DNA of 64,000 nt. It comes from Maea johnstoni. Lineage: Eukaryota; Annelida; Polychaeta; Spionida; Magelonidae. Location of the stretch: assembly GCA_963942565.1 (NCBI GenBank), contig OZ012695.1:15691494-15755493 (forward strand). Direction: 5' to 3'. Position numbers and translations under genes: made by a program. Below, piece by piece: positions 35,366 to 51,481 of this stretch (the stretch's first letter is position 1; every line of letters begins with the position of its first letter). Under the pieces are notes generated by a model, which did not search any database, had not been told where the DNA came from, and saw only the letters and a program-made list of their open reading frames with translations.

Positions 35366-38300
35366 ATGGAAAACTCAAACATGCAGCTCATACAATCTAT
35401 CACGAAAGACAATGACTTTTTCAAGCAAATGGTGGACATGGTTCCACCCCAGTTTTACTTCACCAAAGAAACTCAGGATCGGCTGAGAGATGGTGCTCTA
35501 CTAAAGGTGGAATCCAAATTTAAGGGTAAGGACTAAGGTTTGGAGTAGTGAACTAACACATTAACAGGTGTCTTCCCATTTTTGTCCTAAAATTACACAC
35601 AACTGGTCTGAGACTTGACAACTGGCTCGCTCTCCTTTTCCCTTCTAACAAATGTTTGGAATAAACTTTACACGTGACACAAACAAAGTCTGAAGTTAAG
35701 GACCAGTTATAAAATGAACCTATAGATCAATCTAAATGTAATTATAAGAATTGGTTAAGTTCACGTTTTAAATGAAATCTGTATCAAAAATGATACAGAT
35801 AGGAACATCTGTAAAGCCCCACAAGCGATGCAGCAGGAAATTTAGTCGAGTTTAATTAGTGCTCCACAAATTTGACATGTCAAACGTTTTTGAAACCCTC
35901 GAACATTGGACGATTGGTTGCTGTTGCGACAGATGCCAATTTTATAGGGTTTACAAGAAGTTTTGCTTAGTTTTCCACAATAAGCCTGTTTAGGGTAAAC
36001 GCATGGAGATCTGTCTGCGCTCATAGTCTTAGCCTATATTTGGAGACAGGGTGTCCAAACAGAGGTTTCATAGACTTATGTGTGTACAAAGTGTGTACAA
36101 AGTATATAAGTACTACTAATAAAATAAACCCTATATATTTACAGATCTTACTTTTTTAGGCCAGTAACTGCTTTGTGTGTATCATAAAAGTGACACTGCA
36201 TCTTTAATTCTCATGGTAAAGTCATCTTCAGCAAATCCTGACATAAACCTTTGGGTGTCCAAACTGTCAAAAAACAGTGTTCTGGGTGTCCAAATGACAT
36301 GCTGGACGTATAGGCCGCTAAGCCCCTGTCTGGGCTGCTTTCCTGAGAGTGATCACTATTTTGACTTTTGGGGTGTAATAACCAAATATTTTCTTAACAC
36401 CCATCTTCTAAGACATAGTTGAAGTGTATATTGCGGCTTATTGTCCTTTTTGACACACAAGGCTATTAAATGTAGCTGGTATAAGGATTTGAAGTAGATA
36501 AGTAGCTAAATCTGGACGGGCAGAAATTTTGAAATTGCTGTTTTGAACAGGCATTTTTGAAATCCTGGCTAAGACCCTGGGTTCAGGCAGTGTCTTCTAA
36601 CATTACCCACTCTGATTGTCTCTGGGACATCACTTTTAACTGGCTAGTCAGTAGTCACAATGTACAGAACCGGAATATGGCCGACGAAGAGACCAACAAA
36701 ATTCCAAAAAATAATCTGTAGATGGGGACAAGATTTAGGTTTTTCCCCAAGGTATTCTAATTCAGCATGCAGCATAACCGCTAGCCTATTGCAAGTGAAT
36801 GCGGCAGAGCAAGTGCTCAGAAAAAGACCATAACTGGCCCGCTCGGCAAGTAATGTTTTGGGCAGTGTCCTCACAATGTAATGTTCACACCTTTGTTTAA
36901 TTTTAAACAGAGTGGCGGGGCAAGTAAACTTTAGGGGCAGCTTGCCCTGCTCGGCAAGTAATGTTTTGAAACCTATGTTGCATCCTATAAATGATCGATC
37001 CAATTATTTTTTTCAGGAAATGGCAAGTGGAAAGGACTGTCTGAAAAAGCCAAGTTGAAAAAAGCTCACTACGATCCTCATCAGCCAAAGACTGTCAGTC
37101 AAGTTGCAAATGAGTTAGAGAACTGGAGTGATGATGAGGAGGAAACAGGTTAGTCAGCTTTTGGTCAATACATCATTTTTAATCTTTGACTACCATTAAA
37201 ATTATATATATTTTTTTCTCTATTTTTATAAGATATAATGCATGTACCATACCATATGTACCCTGGATACATAGGGCTGCACACCGGAAACCGGTTGCAG
37301 ACCGTAACCGATCATTAGGCTGCCTAATGATAATGATAACCGTCCCAAAATAAACCGGTTTGAAAAACCGATAAAGCAGCTATGGGGAAACTGCCTTACT
37401 TTACTGTTGACATCGCTCCGAGCACTTCCTAAGCCGTGATTCAATGAAACAACGGCTCAGCATTGGCATCAATACTTTCGTATTTAATTCTTAATGGATA
37501 ATTCGTTCAAATTTAATATTCTATGGCAAAATAAAACTCATAATAATCAAATATACGATTCTGTTTTATTCAATGAATTTGAAATCATATTTCATGGAAA
37601 AAAACAACAGGTTTTGAATACGAAAGTTTGGCTATTTTTCAGAAGTTCGTCCCACGCGGTATCGTTAAAAAACCGTTAAGAAACCGTATCGTTTCAAAGT
37701 TATCAGTATCATATCAAATCGTTAATTCTTAACGGTGTGCAGCCCTATGGATACACATATCAATGGATATGGACAACTTTTATATTAATATTGTTCATTG
37801 ATCATATTGCTCGGAATCTATGACTATGGAAAAATAAAAATCCAGTTGCACTTGCACATGTGTGCGATTTGAAATAAAGAAGGATAATTACAAACCAATC
37901 AAGTACATGAGGACTAGTAGAGTTGGTGCTTTCAAATTGAAATATTTTACTCATCCAATGAACTAGTAAGTTATGATCAGCTTCAACTTGAAACTGCTCA
38001 ATCATGCATAGTTTCAGTTTACCTTGGATTTAAATCTAGATATATTTTAGAAAAATAAAAAAATAATGTTTTTGACAAATGAAATCCTCTGCCACACCAT
38101 GTACCAGCCAAGGTATGCCAGTGTTTCTCTTTCAGAACTCCTACAAGTGCTGATTATGAAAAAAAAAGTTTGTCGTGGTTGCCAATTTTAAAAATCTACA
38201 AGTTTACACATAACGTTATTACCTGCATAAGATTTGAATATAGATCATTCAATTATTTGTAAGAAAACGTCTGTTGTGAGTAAGAATTTATAATATACTA

Positions 38301-40332
38301 TTACCTTGTTTTCAGTTGTTCATAAACCACAGAACATCAAGAAGCGAAAACGGAAGAACAGTGAATCCATAGACCTGAAAAGTTCATCAGAAACAATTGA
38401 AGAATTGCGGTTGTCTCTCCAAAATAGACTTGCTTCTATGAAAGGTAGGATACCATTGCTTGATTCATTTTGAAGAAATGTAGAAAATTATCAATAAAAA
38501 GAAGAATCCATCAAAGTTCAAGTCTTGTTTTATACACAGCTTTTAGGATATGGAGCATTTGCATTGCAATCTGCTGGCCATACTAAAATGTCGGTGTCCA
38601 GCCTTATCTCAAATTAGAAACAATTTAACATAGTAATATTGATGGTGAATACTTCGATGTAGTGAAATTGTATAAATGTGTTGAATACTAGAAAATTGAA
38701 ATATCCGTATTTCCACCAGCCTGTCTTGGATAGAAGAATGAACAAAATTCATGTTAGTCAGACTCTTCATTACCTAGGTGAGTCAGACTGATTTTCATTT
38801 TCTAAAAATCTGTTCAAAAATCAGTGTTTCACCATGTACTGTATAACTTATTAAAGAGTCTAGTTAACAGTGGGTTCATAAACTGCTAATACTGGTAAAG
38901 ATTACATTTAAGTTGTCCCATTAGAGAATCTCCTTTGTAGGTTAGCCTGTTCCTGTCTATATTCGATTTCTGTTCATTTGTAGTTGCTTAGTCTTTTATT
39001 TAATATTAACTGCAAAATGTGGCATATTTTTGGTTTGATTTTAAGTCTGATATAATGATCAGGTTATCAGTAACAATCAGTTCTGGAAGGCCTGATTTGC
39101 CATATGAAAATCAAATTTTGTCAGACTTCTAAGTTAGAAGTTCTAACTTCCTTTAACACCTGTACTAAAAGAGAAAAAACAGTTCCAAACTAATGAAGAT
39201 ATACCCCTTTAAAAAACTACTTCATTTATTAAAGTTTGCAAAGAAACTAACCATTTGATATTTGAAGATGGATATAATGAAACTGATTGAACAAATATTT
39301 AGATAAATTCCTTCCCTGAAAACGGTTTGGAATTAATGACAAACCAGCCTCTGATAGCCACTTCTTGGGACTTCTTCTTGACTAATCATTTATTGAGGTG
39401 GAAGAGAGCTAGCAGCTTAAGCTCCTGATTAGTATATACCTAGATGAATAAAAACAAGTGAATATGAAACCAGCCGGTCAACCTAAACCGGCTGGCTGCG
39501 ACAAATAACCTAAAAGTTGCGTTGTTGCGCAAGTTTCTCTGTGATGTAAACGGTACAAGAGCCCTCATTGGTCTTTATCTCCTAGTGACGTCACACTGCC
39601 ATATAGTGATTGGTCGCTCGCTACATATCCCATTCTTTTATTTATCTAAGGTATATATTCCAAGAACTGTCTAATCCAGCTTTTGTGTACCTTTCAGCTA
39701 AAAGACACAGCCAGGCCATAGCGGACACAGCCACTGAGATCAAGATCCAGAAGCGTAAAGAGAAGAAGCTGCGCAAGAAACTGAAGAAGAAGGCCGAAAA
39801 AGAGAAGCTGGTTAAACTTCAGAAGGCCCCTGTGAATGGCAAAGCCACCCAGAAGAAACCGAAAGGTTCGCCAACAAAACCCATCTTCAACAAGGAGGGC
39901 AAGATGGTGTTCAGCAAGTTCGATTTCACTGAAAGCACAAAGGAGGAGAAACCAACCAATCAGGGGAAAGATTATAAGCGCATCCTGCAGAAGGTTCAGC
40001 GCGAGAAGGATAAGATAGACATGTTGTCAGTGACGCAACCGGAGAAGGCGAAGGTCGTGAAAGAGAAGAGCGTGTGGAAGAGCGTTCTCCAGAAAGCGGA
40101 GGGCGTGAAAGTGCGCGACGACCCCGAGCTGCTGAAGAAGGCGGTGAAGCGCAAGGAGAAGCAGAAAGAAAGGGTGAAGAAGGACTGGAGCGAGAGAAAC
40201 GAGAAGGTCAAGGAGAAGATGGAGAGAAAGCAGGACCGGCGGAAGAAGAATATCAAGGCCAGGAAACAGTCCAAGGTCAACTCCAAGGTCGGTAAAGCAA
40301 AGAAAAAGGGTAGAATCGTACCAGGGTTTTAA
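35366..40332 (+). CDS. SURF6: SURF6, nucleolar ribosome-biogenesis protein (complete)
   Basis: A SURF6/Rrp14-family protein that acts in the nucleolus in pre-rRNA processing. Four coding exons: 35,366-35,525; 37,017-37,148; 38,316-38,444; 39,698-40,332 (stop TAA). They join in frame to 351 residues (human 361). The N-terminus carries the conserved DNDFFKQMVDMVPPQFYF block. The middle has a basic nuclear-localisation-like cluster (KKRKRKN) after an acidic stretch (NWSDDEEE). The long last exon holds the family's C-terminal region: lysine-rich coiled helix, PIFNKEGKMVFSKFDF, GKDYKRILQKVQ, WKSVLQKAEGVKVRDD, RKQDRRKKN and a final KKKGRIVPGF. Start ATG 35,366 is the first in-frame methionine of the conserved block. 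The frame open upstream of 39,698 is intron. Confidence 0.97.
36020..36580. mobile_element. Degenerate family-C-like repeats in SURF6 intron 1
   Basis: Pieces such as catagtcttagcctatattt, gggtgtccaaacag, tgggtgtccaaatgacatg and tgaaatcctggctaagaccc show two or three worn fragments of family C. Confidence 0.45.
36595..36685 (+). mobile_element. SINE body fragment in SURF6 intron 1
   Basis: aactggctagtcagtagtca and gaaccggaatatgg resemble the SINE body at 29,900 and 61,990. Confidence 0.35.
37272..37747. mobile_element. hAT MITE with perfect 8-bp duplication in SURF6 intron 2
   Basis: 476 bp, ends tagggctgcacaccg and cggtgtgcagcccta, perfect 15-bp inverted repeats. Flanks at 37,264-37,271 and 37,748-37,755 are both tggataca. 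The interior has accggtt / aaccggtt motifs, like the element at 19,475, which ends similarly (tagggttgcataccg). Confidence 0.95.
39520..39660 (+). promoter_or_regulatory. CRE/CCAAT cluster near SURF6 exon 4
   Basis: In the last intron, just before the long exon: a palindromic CRE (gtgacgtcac, about 39,584), two attggt (reverse CCAAT) boxes at 39,566 and 39,609, and gttgttgcgcaag. It may be an internal promoter or chance; no initiator is evident. Confidence 0.25.
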
Positions 40333-40440
40333 TACAACACTAGGAACAGAAAAAATGACAATGTCAACCCAGAATTTTCTTCGAGGACAAAGAAGAAGGG
40401 TAGAATTGCACCTGGATTTTAATACCACACTCGGCACAAC
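40297..40440 (+). repeat. Duplicated SURF6 stop region
   Basis: The end of the SURF6 coding region with its stop (aaagggtagaatcgtaccag, ggttttaatacaacactagg) recurs about 90 bp downstream (aagggtagaattgcacctgg, attttaataccacactcgg). The second copy lies in the 3' UTR and is not translated. A third trace (gcaaagaagaaggagagaag) is at 40,509. Confidence 0.75.
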
Positions 40441-40441
40441 C

Positions 40442-41277
40442 AAAAACCAATTATGTTCACCGGGAAGGTAAAACGAAAATTTCACTGCCCTAGCAAAACC
40501 AAAAGAAGGCAAAGAAGAAGGAGAGAAGTGTATTAGGGTTGGCTCAAGGTACCAACAATTTACACTGGCCTGGTAGGACTAGATGCCTCAAGTTTTTGCT
40601 AGTCCTAAAACAGTTACGACGAAAAGGGCTTGACGATGCTAAAAAAACTATTTTAGCCTATGGTGGTTAGCTTCTTAAAATTTTACAAGTGCTGACAATT
40701 TTTAAAACTAGCTCCAGGATAGCGAGCTACCTATGATGCTGATTCATGCTTCACGAGCATGTAGAAAAAATCTATGGAGTAACATTTTTCTCCTTGAATA
40801 TTTTTGGTTTTGTTCCTAAGTTCTAATTTCCACTCATGAAGTACTGATCATGTATAACACTGGCCCTAAGTATATAATTTTTCGCAATACAAAGACTGGC
40901 TGTGACTAGGAAGTCACTTGTTGAATTATATACTTATGGTCACAGGAGATATATGATATGTGATGAAAATTAATACAATTACACCGCTACAAAAGGAATG
41001 ATGGTAAAATCACGACTTAATTGATAATTAAGTTGTCTTGAAAGAACGATCAAACGAGTAGTGAAGGTATCATTGAGCCACAGTGCCTGAGATAATTCTG
41101 TGAAGTTTGTGATGAAGACACACAAGACGGGAATGGATGTGAAGCCAGGTTCATGTCATTATGGAAATGATAGATAGGATAATAAAAAAATAACAGCAAT
41201 ATGTCCAAATCTCTAATAGTAGTTATGCTTTTCATACTTGTATTTCCCATGTAAAGTGTCATCTGGATTTATGATAC
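40442..41277. other. SURF6 3' flank, no further gene
   Basis: A stretch with tactggcctgg-taggacta and acactggccctaag (40,555-40,875) resembles the hAT-like family at 4,734, but without clear ends. AATAAA-like signals exist (41,178) but I cannot tell which one is used. Confidence 0.4.
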
Positions 41278-41488
41278 TTCACCCTTATGCTGGTGGTGGC
41301 TAATTTGGCGAATACAAAATGATGCAAAAAACCTGAAAATGGTTGAAACCCTAGCATATTAGTACTCATCTGAGAGCACTCAACAAGAGCTATCCAACGA
41401 ATACCAACATGACAGGGTTTAGATGGTTTTCAAAAATCTTTGCTTCCTTGTTCTTTGGAGAAAAGTAGCCTCAGCATTTGAATGGTTA
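41278..41488 (+). mobile_element. MITE family A copy
   Basis: acccttatgctggtggtggc at the left and catttgaatggttaa at the right. Confidence 0.8.
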
Positions 41489-42103
41489 AGAAAATATCTT
41501 GGTAACTAACTGCAGATTGGTATAGTAAAACAACATTTGATAGAAAGGAGAATTGTTTTTTGGGTTCTGATTTATACTCAAATACTTTCTGACTGATAAG
41601 AAATATCATCGAAATAGCCAGACATGAATCAGTAAATAACAGGTTCATATCCCTGGTTTGGGCTTGTAATAAGTGGAAACTTCATTAACCATGATATCGA
41701 AAAAATACATAGATACTTTATTTCACCCATTCATTTCCACAGCAATCAAAATGTCCTTGCTATTTTCGTGATAACTTCTTGACTATAATCTTTGTTTGAA
41801 AGTATTTGAATGTCAATCTGAATCCAAATGACAACTCTCCTCCCTGCCTTGACTTGTACTATTAAAAAAAGCAAAGATTAAGAAGAGAGGTTTCGTTTAG
41901 CTCAATGCTAATCTTATTATTTCATTTAGATATCACATGTACAGTATTTGAGATATAATTGTTCTCATGGGTAAATATTTTAGAAATAAAACTATAGGAC
42001 TGAATGTACTGTCTCTTTGTCTTTTTCTCGACTGTTGAATTAGTAATATCATTTATCATTAATTTTCCTGTGTTAGTCCATCAATGTTATTTCTTGCCAA
42101 TTG
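41489..42103. other. No gene; MITE-B fragments
   Basis: Traces such as aatactttctgactg, cacccattcatttccacag and acaactctcctcc are worn family-B pieces. Nothing else supported. Confidence 0.35.
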
Positions 42104-43107
42104 TAATTGCTGGAGGAAACTCCAGAAAACCACCAACTAACCCCAGGTCACTGTTAGTTTTCTCACATGCCTTGAGGAGGGTTTAGACTGCTCAGCTATC
42201 AGGGCAGAGCCTCAGTGGTGAGAGATAGCAAACATTCAGTAGCAATGACTTAGACCACTCAGCTATCAGCGCAGGGCCTTCAGTGGTGAAAGACAGCAAA
42301 CAGTCAGTAGCAACGTCTTAGACCACTCAGCTATCACGGCAGGGTCATCAGTGGTGATAGACAGCTATTTGTCAGTAGCAACGCCTTAGACTACACTGCC
42401 ATCAGTGAAGGCCCTCTATGGTGAGAGACAGCTAGCAATCACTGGCAACGCCTTATACCATTTAGCTATCAAGACACCCTCATTGGTGAGAGACAGCTAG
42501 CAGTCAGTGGCAAAGCCTTAGACCAGTTGGCCATCAGGGCAGGCCTTCATTGGTTGGAGATAGCAAGCAGTCAGTAGCAACGCTTTAGACCACTCAGCTA
42601 TCAGGGCAGGCCCTCAGTGGTTGGAGATAGCAAGCAGTCAGTAGCAACGCTTTAGACCACTCAGCTATCAGGGCAGGCCCTCAGTGGTTGGAGACAGCAA
42701 GCAGTCAGTAGCAACGCTTTAGACCACTCAGCTATCAGGGCAGGCCCTCAGTGGTTGGAGATAGCAAGCAGTCAGTAGCAACGCTTTAGACCACTCAGCT
42801 ATCAGGGCAGGTCCTCAGTGGTTGGAGATAGCAAGCAGTCAGTAGCAACGCTTTAGACCACTCAGCTATCAGGGCAGGTCCTCAGTGGTTGGAGATAGCA
42901 AGCAGTCAGTAGCAACGCTTTAGACCACTCAGCTATCAGGGCAGGCCCTCAGTGGTTGGAGATAGCAAGCAGTCAGTAGCAACACTTTAGACCACTCAGC
43001 TATCAGGGCAGGTCCTCAGTGGTTGGAGATAGCAAGCAGTCAGTAGCAACGCTTTAGACCACTACGCTATCAGGGCAGGCCCTCAGTGGTGAAAGACATA
43101 GAGCAGG
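42104..43107 (-). repeat. 67-bp satellite grown from a SINE tRNA head
   Basis: 42,104-42,180 is the SINE body in minus orientation (tggaggaaactccagaaaac; cactgttagttttctcac). It is followed by about 14 tandem units of 60-67 bp; later units are nearly identical (tcagggcagg at 42,601, 42,668, 42,735: exact 67-bp period). On the minus strand each unit reads like the tRNA-like SINE head (gatagctgagtggtctaaag; cgttgctactgactgc), so the array looks like repeated copies of the head only. The first four or five units are more diverged than the later ones. Confidence 0.85.
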
Positions 43108-43130
43108 CCCCTAACTGACTATGTGTTAAT

Positions 43131-45078
43131 AGACCATGGGCTACTGGGGTAAACCCTCCCCCCCCCTAGGGAATTTTCGGGACCTATATTTTTAGAAACC
43201 TAGGTGCCTGAGCTGCCAGAATCAGGTTGTCTAAGATCTGGCCAGTGGTGGGTGTGGCCGGTAGGCCCTGTCAAAGTCTGCTACCTCAGCCTCGGACTGT
43301 GAAAAATCACAAAATACTAAATCTATCACAGAATCAATTATAAGAACCCTAGCTACACCAAATTGTGTATGACAATTCTAAATACCACTGGCAGAATTAT
43401 CGAAAAGAGACATTTGGGTTAGGTGCGATAATTTTGGAGAAAATCAGTGCTTTTGATGGAAAAACGTCGCTTTTTTGCAGTTTTTTTGAAAGTTTTCACA
43501 AACTTAAGTTTTTAGTAGTCAAATGAGTACAAAACCACCCCATATTATATACCTAAATTACAAGCAACCTCTTATCTGCATAATAAAACAAAGATGAGCT
43601 CCATTGGTTGTTCGAGCGTGATTTTACAGGACTTTCTTTTCCCCTACCCCTATGTTGAAAAAATAACCGAAAAATAGCATAAAATACTAAAAAATATTTT
43701 TAAAAATCCAAGATGTTCCTTTAACACATGTTTGGTACTGGAAATAGTTTGAAAATGACAAAGACTGATTGGGCTGAAAAAAATGGATTGCCCAGTTGCC
43801 CGGGACAACCAAATTTTACCAAAATTTGCTAAAAATCCAGTTTTGGGCTAGAAATCAAAGTTTGAATAACAATATGACTACTGAAAAGGTGTTTAAAGCT
43901 ATTATGTGAGACTGTAGGTGTTCTATAGTTGAAAATAGTCATAGCTGGATACTTATCAATTGTTTTATTTCAGTTCAACCCTATTTAGAAGGTAATCTGG
44001 AAGGCCAAAGGTCTCAAAATGTAGTTATACTACAATAATTGAAGTAAGTCAATGCCGGTGTGTGGTTTTAACATGGTCAGAAGATCAGGATAGACTGCTG
44101 TTGGGCCTTAACCTACTGGGGCTTATCAACCTGGTAGCCCAGTTGCCTGGGACTATTGAATTTTACCAAAATCTGCTTTAAATCTAAATTATAGTGTTAG
44201 AAGTCAAGTAATTTTGAGAAAGTGACCCTATGTGCAATATCAGACCTCTTTTGTGACATGATGCTGTTTTCCTGTTGTTTGCATTCTTCTTGTTTAATGA
44301 TTTTGACCACTGGACATATGTGAGGGAGCCCCATCCATTATCAGAAGGAAAGCATAGGACAGTTTTGTGCCATAAATCGTAACTGTAACTCACAAAGACC
44401 AACACACCTTGTTGACAGGGAACATTTAAACCATAATACCTGATTATCAAACACACCCAAAAGTTCCTCCAATATGTCTGAATGGGCACAAAAATGGACA
44501 CCTGTATCCCCAGCTCCCCCTCCTATACTAGTTATTTGAGGTGAACAAACAGCCTTTAGGTTGGCATGAAGCATTCAAACTACATTGTCTGAATATCAAG
44601 CTTTATCAGAAGTTGACCTCGACACATATCCTATCCCTTCTCTGTCTTCCTCAACCCTGAGAGGTGTGATACCTACATATCTATTCCAATCTACTACCAA
44701 CAGCCCTAAAAGCTGCGTACATGTACCTCAAGAGTCATTCAAACCATTATCCATGTCCCTGATCAGCTGAGTACCTTTATCTCATCTGAGCCATTGAGTG
44801 AAACCCTTAAATGTAAGTGTCATTAGCTCATCCCTGCTATACCTGATAGTATGGTTTTCAGGTAACAAGCCTATTAAGCTTGAAGGTATAAGGTAGGATG
44901 GTATACAACTACAAAGCCTATTGTTGTATAGGGTAGTAGCAAGGATAAGATGTCCTAAATGAACTACTTTAGCAATGAGATATAGTTACCTAGCTATTAA
45001 TGTTATGATGTGAGATATAATTACTTATCCTGTAAGGCTTGAGGGTAATAGCTGGTATGGGAATCAAGTATGTAATAT
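43131..45078 (+). repeat. Left arm of the palindrome
   Basis: Pairs with 46,950-48,940 in reverse. It contains an internal ~70-bp near-duplicate (gcccagttgcccgggac at 43,794; gcccagttgcctgggac at 44,138). The inner part consists of gggtaatag / atgagatatag type phrases. Frames of about 100 codons in the arms are open on one strand but match nothing known. Confidence 0.85.
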
Positions 45079-48940
<3,862 letters not shown>

Positions 48941-49189
48941 TAAGGTTTGATATTAGTAAATGCATGTTTTATGAAGTCTACTAGGTGAAACTTGTAGATA
49001 ATGAAGTTGAAGACACAATTCAACAACTGGCTGTTCCAAAAAAGTGTGAAGGCGAAGGAAAAGTTATCAGATAAGAAACATAAACAATATCTACCTATTC
49101 AAACATTCAGAATGACTTCTGCTATGTCCCATATTAGCATTTAAGCTGCAGTCACAGATTATATGCATTATAAGCCAAGTTTGAAATGC
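48941..49189. other. No gene recognised
   Basis: Unique sequence between the palindrome and the next tandem array. Confidence 0.4.
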
Positions 49190-49830
49190 TTTACCACAAC
49201 ACAAAAACACATGGTAGGTATCCGAGTGTACTTCTACAAAATCTGCAAACATCATATTGGCCTGCCATCTGGAGGATATGACAGAAATCAGAATCTGTTA
49301 ACATAAATCTATAAAGATCAATATGATGCTGTGGTAGGTATCATAACATACTAAAACAAAATCTACAAAAATCAAATTATGCTGCCATGTGACGGATGTG
49401 GTAGGTATCCAAGTGTAATACAAATTCTACAAACATCAGATTGCGCTGCCATCTGGAGGATGGGACAGAAATCAGAATATTGTAACACAAATCTACAAAG
49501 ACCATATGCTGCCATCTGGGGGATGTGGTAGGTATCAGAGTGTACTTGAACAAAACCTACAAACATCATATTGTGCTGCCATCTAGAGGATATGACAGAA
49601 ATCAGAATATGCTAACAAATTTACAAAATCATATGATGCTGCCATCTAAGGGATGTGTCAGAAATCAGAAATGGCATCACAAATCTACAAACATATGATG
49701 CTGCCATCTGTGGAACGTGGTAGGTATCGGAGTGTGCTTATACATAAATCTAACCATATTGTTCCAGGATTTGGCAGGAATCCGAGTATACATTCACAAT
49801 AATTTAGATTTATACATAAACCTTCTTCTA
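49190..49830. repeat. Alternating ~70-bp tandem repeat
   Basis: About nine units with the common core acaaatctacaaa-catc-atat-gctgccatctgg. Two alternating types: one ends ggatgtggtaggtatc-agagtgta, the other ggatatgacagaaatcagaat, so the higher-order period is ~140 bp. No coding signal. Confidence 0.85.
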
Positions 49831-50104
49831 ATATCACTCAATGTTGCGAACTGAAAGATGTGGAGTGAATAAGAATTCTTCCCTAATTCTACACGCATCA
49901 CACTGGATACTTCAGTTAGGCCCATCACACGGTGCTGCCATCTGCATGATGTTGCAGGAATTATTTATGCAATCATTCTCGAGCGAGGTACTTGGAAATG
50001 CCGAATCTCGGCAAATCTCGCACACAATGCAAATGCGTTGCAAAATCTCAAAAAAAAACTCGCTTGAATTTAGAATTTCGATAATCATCGTCACTTTTCC
50101 AGCC

Positions 50105-50215
50105 ATATTGCGGCGAAGTCGTGAGTAGCCAGTTATAGGTGGTTGAGGAAACTGGAAAACCTGACGAAAACCATCCCAAGCCACTGCCAACCTTCTCACA
50201 AAATCTTGCTTTAAA
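50105..50215 (-). mobile_element. SINE body, minus orientation
   Basis: gtgagtagccagttataggt, ggttgaggaaactggaaaac and ccactgccaaccttctcac match the bodies at 22,435 and 63,637; no head. Confidence 0.6.
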
Positions 50216-50344
50216 AGAGCAAAATAACATGAAGCAGAGCAAAGGGACCATAGGCAGTCATTCACCATGCCACACATTTGTATAAAGGCCAGGACGATCC
50301 GCTCATGTGAAAATGATGAGGAAGTTATCATGCTTTACCATTTG

Positions 50345-50751
50345 ATCGATTTCTTACAAGTTGTTGTTTTGTTGTATTCACAAGGTTACTATAGAGTACT
50401 AAATTTCTTAAAAGTTTACACAATATAATTTTCATAATTAGTAATCATTCTTCAAAATTCGCTTGATTTCTTATAAGTTGGAGAGTTTTGTTGTATTCAC
50501 ATGGGAACTATAGAGACCTGAATTTCTTAAACGTTTACACAATATAATTCTATTAGTTATCATTCTGCTTGATTTCTTACAAGTAAGGAGGTTTTGTTGT
50601 ATTCACAGGGGAATTATAGTGTACTACATTTCTTAAAAGTTTACACAATAGAATTCTCAACAGTTAACATTCTTTAAGATTTGCATGATTTCTTACAAGT
50701 TGGGGGGTTGTGTTGTGTATTCACAAGGTAATTGACAATTGTAGAGTACTA
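50345..50751. repeat. ~115-bp tandem array (left part)
   Basis: Three and a half copies of a unit: gatttcttacaagtt, gttttgttgtattcacaag, actatagagtactaa, atttcttaaaagtttacac, aatataatt. The last copy breaks off at gtagagtacta, where the CACTA element begins. The array resumes at 60,420. Confidence 0.88.
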
Positions 50752-51318
50752 CACTATATGGGGCCAAACGGGCCATAATTGCCCACTTGAGAGTATATGG
50801 GTTAACCTATGTGATTAATTTTCATTTCTCACAATTGAAGGCCACAAGATAGCCAATGGGGATACAAAAAACTTGATAAACCCAAATGACCTTGGATGAC
50901 CTTGAAATGACATTAGTAAACATTATTTTCTCAGCAGGTCCCTCTGTCAATCACATTTTCTCCTCCAAATTTGGATGAAAATGAAAAATCTGCTCTTATA
51001 CGATTTTAGGAAAGGCACTATAGAATACATTTGCAAAAATATTGGTACAAAAAGTAAATAAATGAATTTATTTTGTGAAGGCGACGTCGAAATTAACATA
51101 CTTATTTTCTCCTCTACTGGCAGACATGTATGCCATTACAAGATAACAATCACATAACTAACTAGAGCTTAAAGTGTAGATATCTTTAAAAAAAACATCC
51201 CGATATCTGCCTCGGTTGAAAAGATATGTTCAATTGCCGAAATCTAAGATGGACGCCGGGGGCGGCCATCTTGGATTTTCGAGGTCAAAGGTCATCGCAC
51301 ATTTCGAAAATAGGACAT

Positions 51319-51335
51319 AACTATGCGATGAAAGT
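51319..51335. repeat. LINE target duplication, left copy
   Basis: aactatgcgatgaaagt, identical to 59,980-59,996; 17 bp, of which the first A is ambiguous with the LINE tail. Confidence 0.95.
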
Positions 51336-51481
51336 TCACACAATCTAAAGTAACTTACCGCGCCTCGATTTGAAACAGTTAGTGAAAATTTTCAACGAGA
51401 TCACAACCCCTACTAGTTTCACCAACTAAAAACACTGTCATTCTCGTGGAAGCAGACCTGCCTCTACATTCAAAAGTCAAC

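Noticed and set aside
37226-37679. Small frames on both strands in SURF6 intron 2
   Set aside because: They fall inside the hAT MITE with perfect target duplication.
39610-39697. SURF6 frame extended upstream of 39,698
   Set aside because: The open frame has no ATG and lies before a good acceptor (ctttcag); exon 3 joins at 39,698 in the correct phase.
42180-43107. CRISPR-like array or tRNA gene cluster
   Set aside because: Units follow each other without spacers; the tRNA-like part has no intact cloverleaf and matches the local SINE head better.
44184-44501. Frames of 105-111 aa in both palindrome arms (mate at 47,549-47,884)
   Set aside because: They are the same sequence in two arms, one interrupted by a tandem duplication; no recognisable family. 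Kept only as a feature of the palindrome.
51446-51481. LINE ORF1 start at GTG 51,446
   Set aside because: Animal translation starts at ATG; ATG 51,482 has a strong context.
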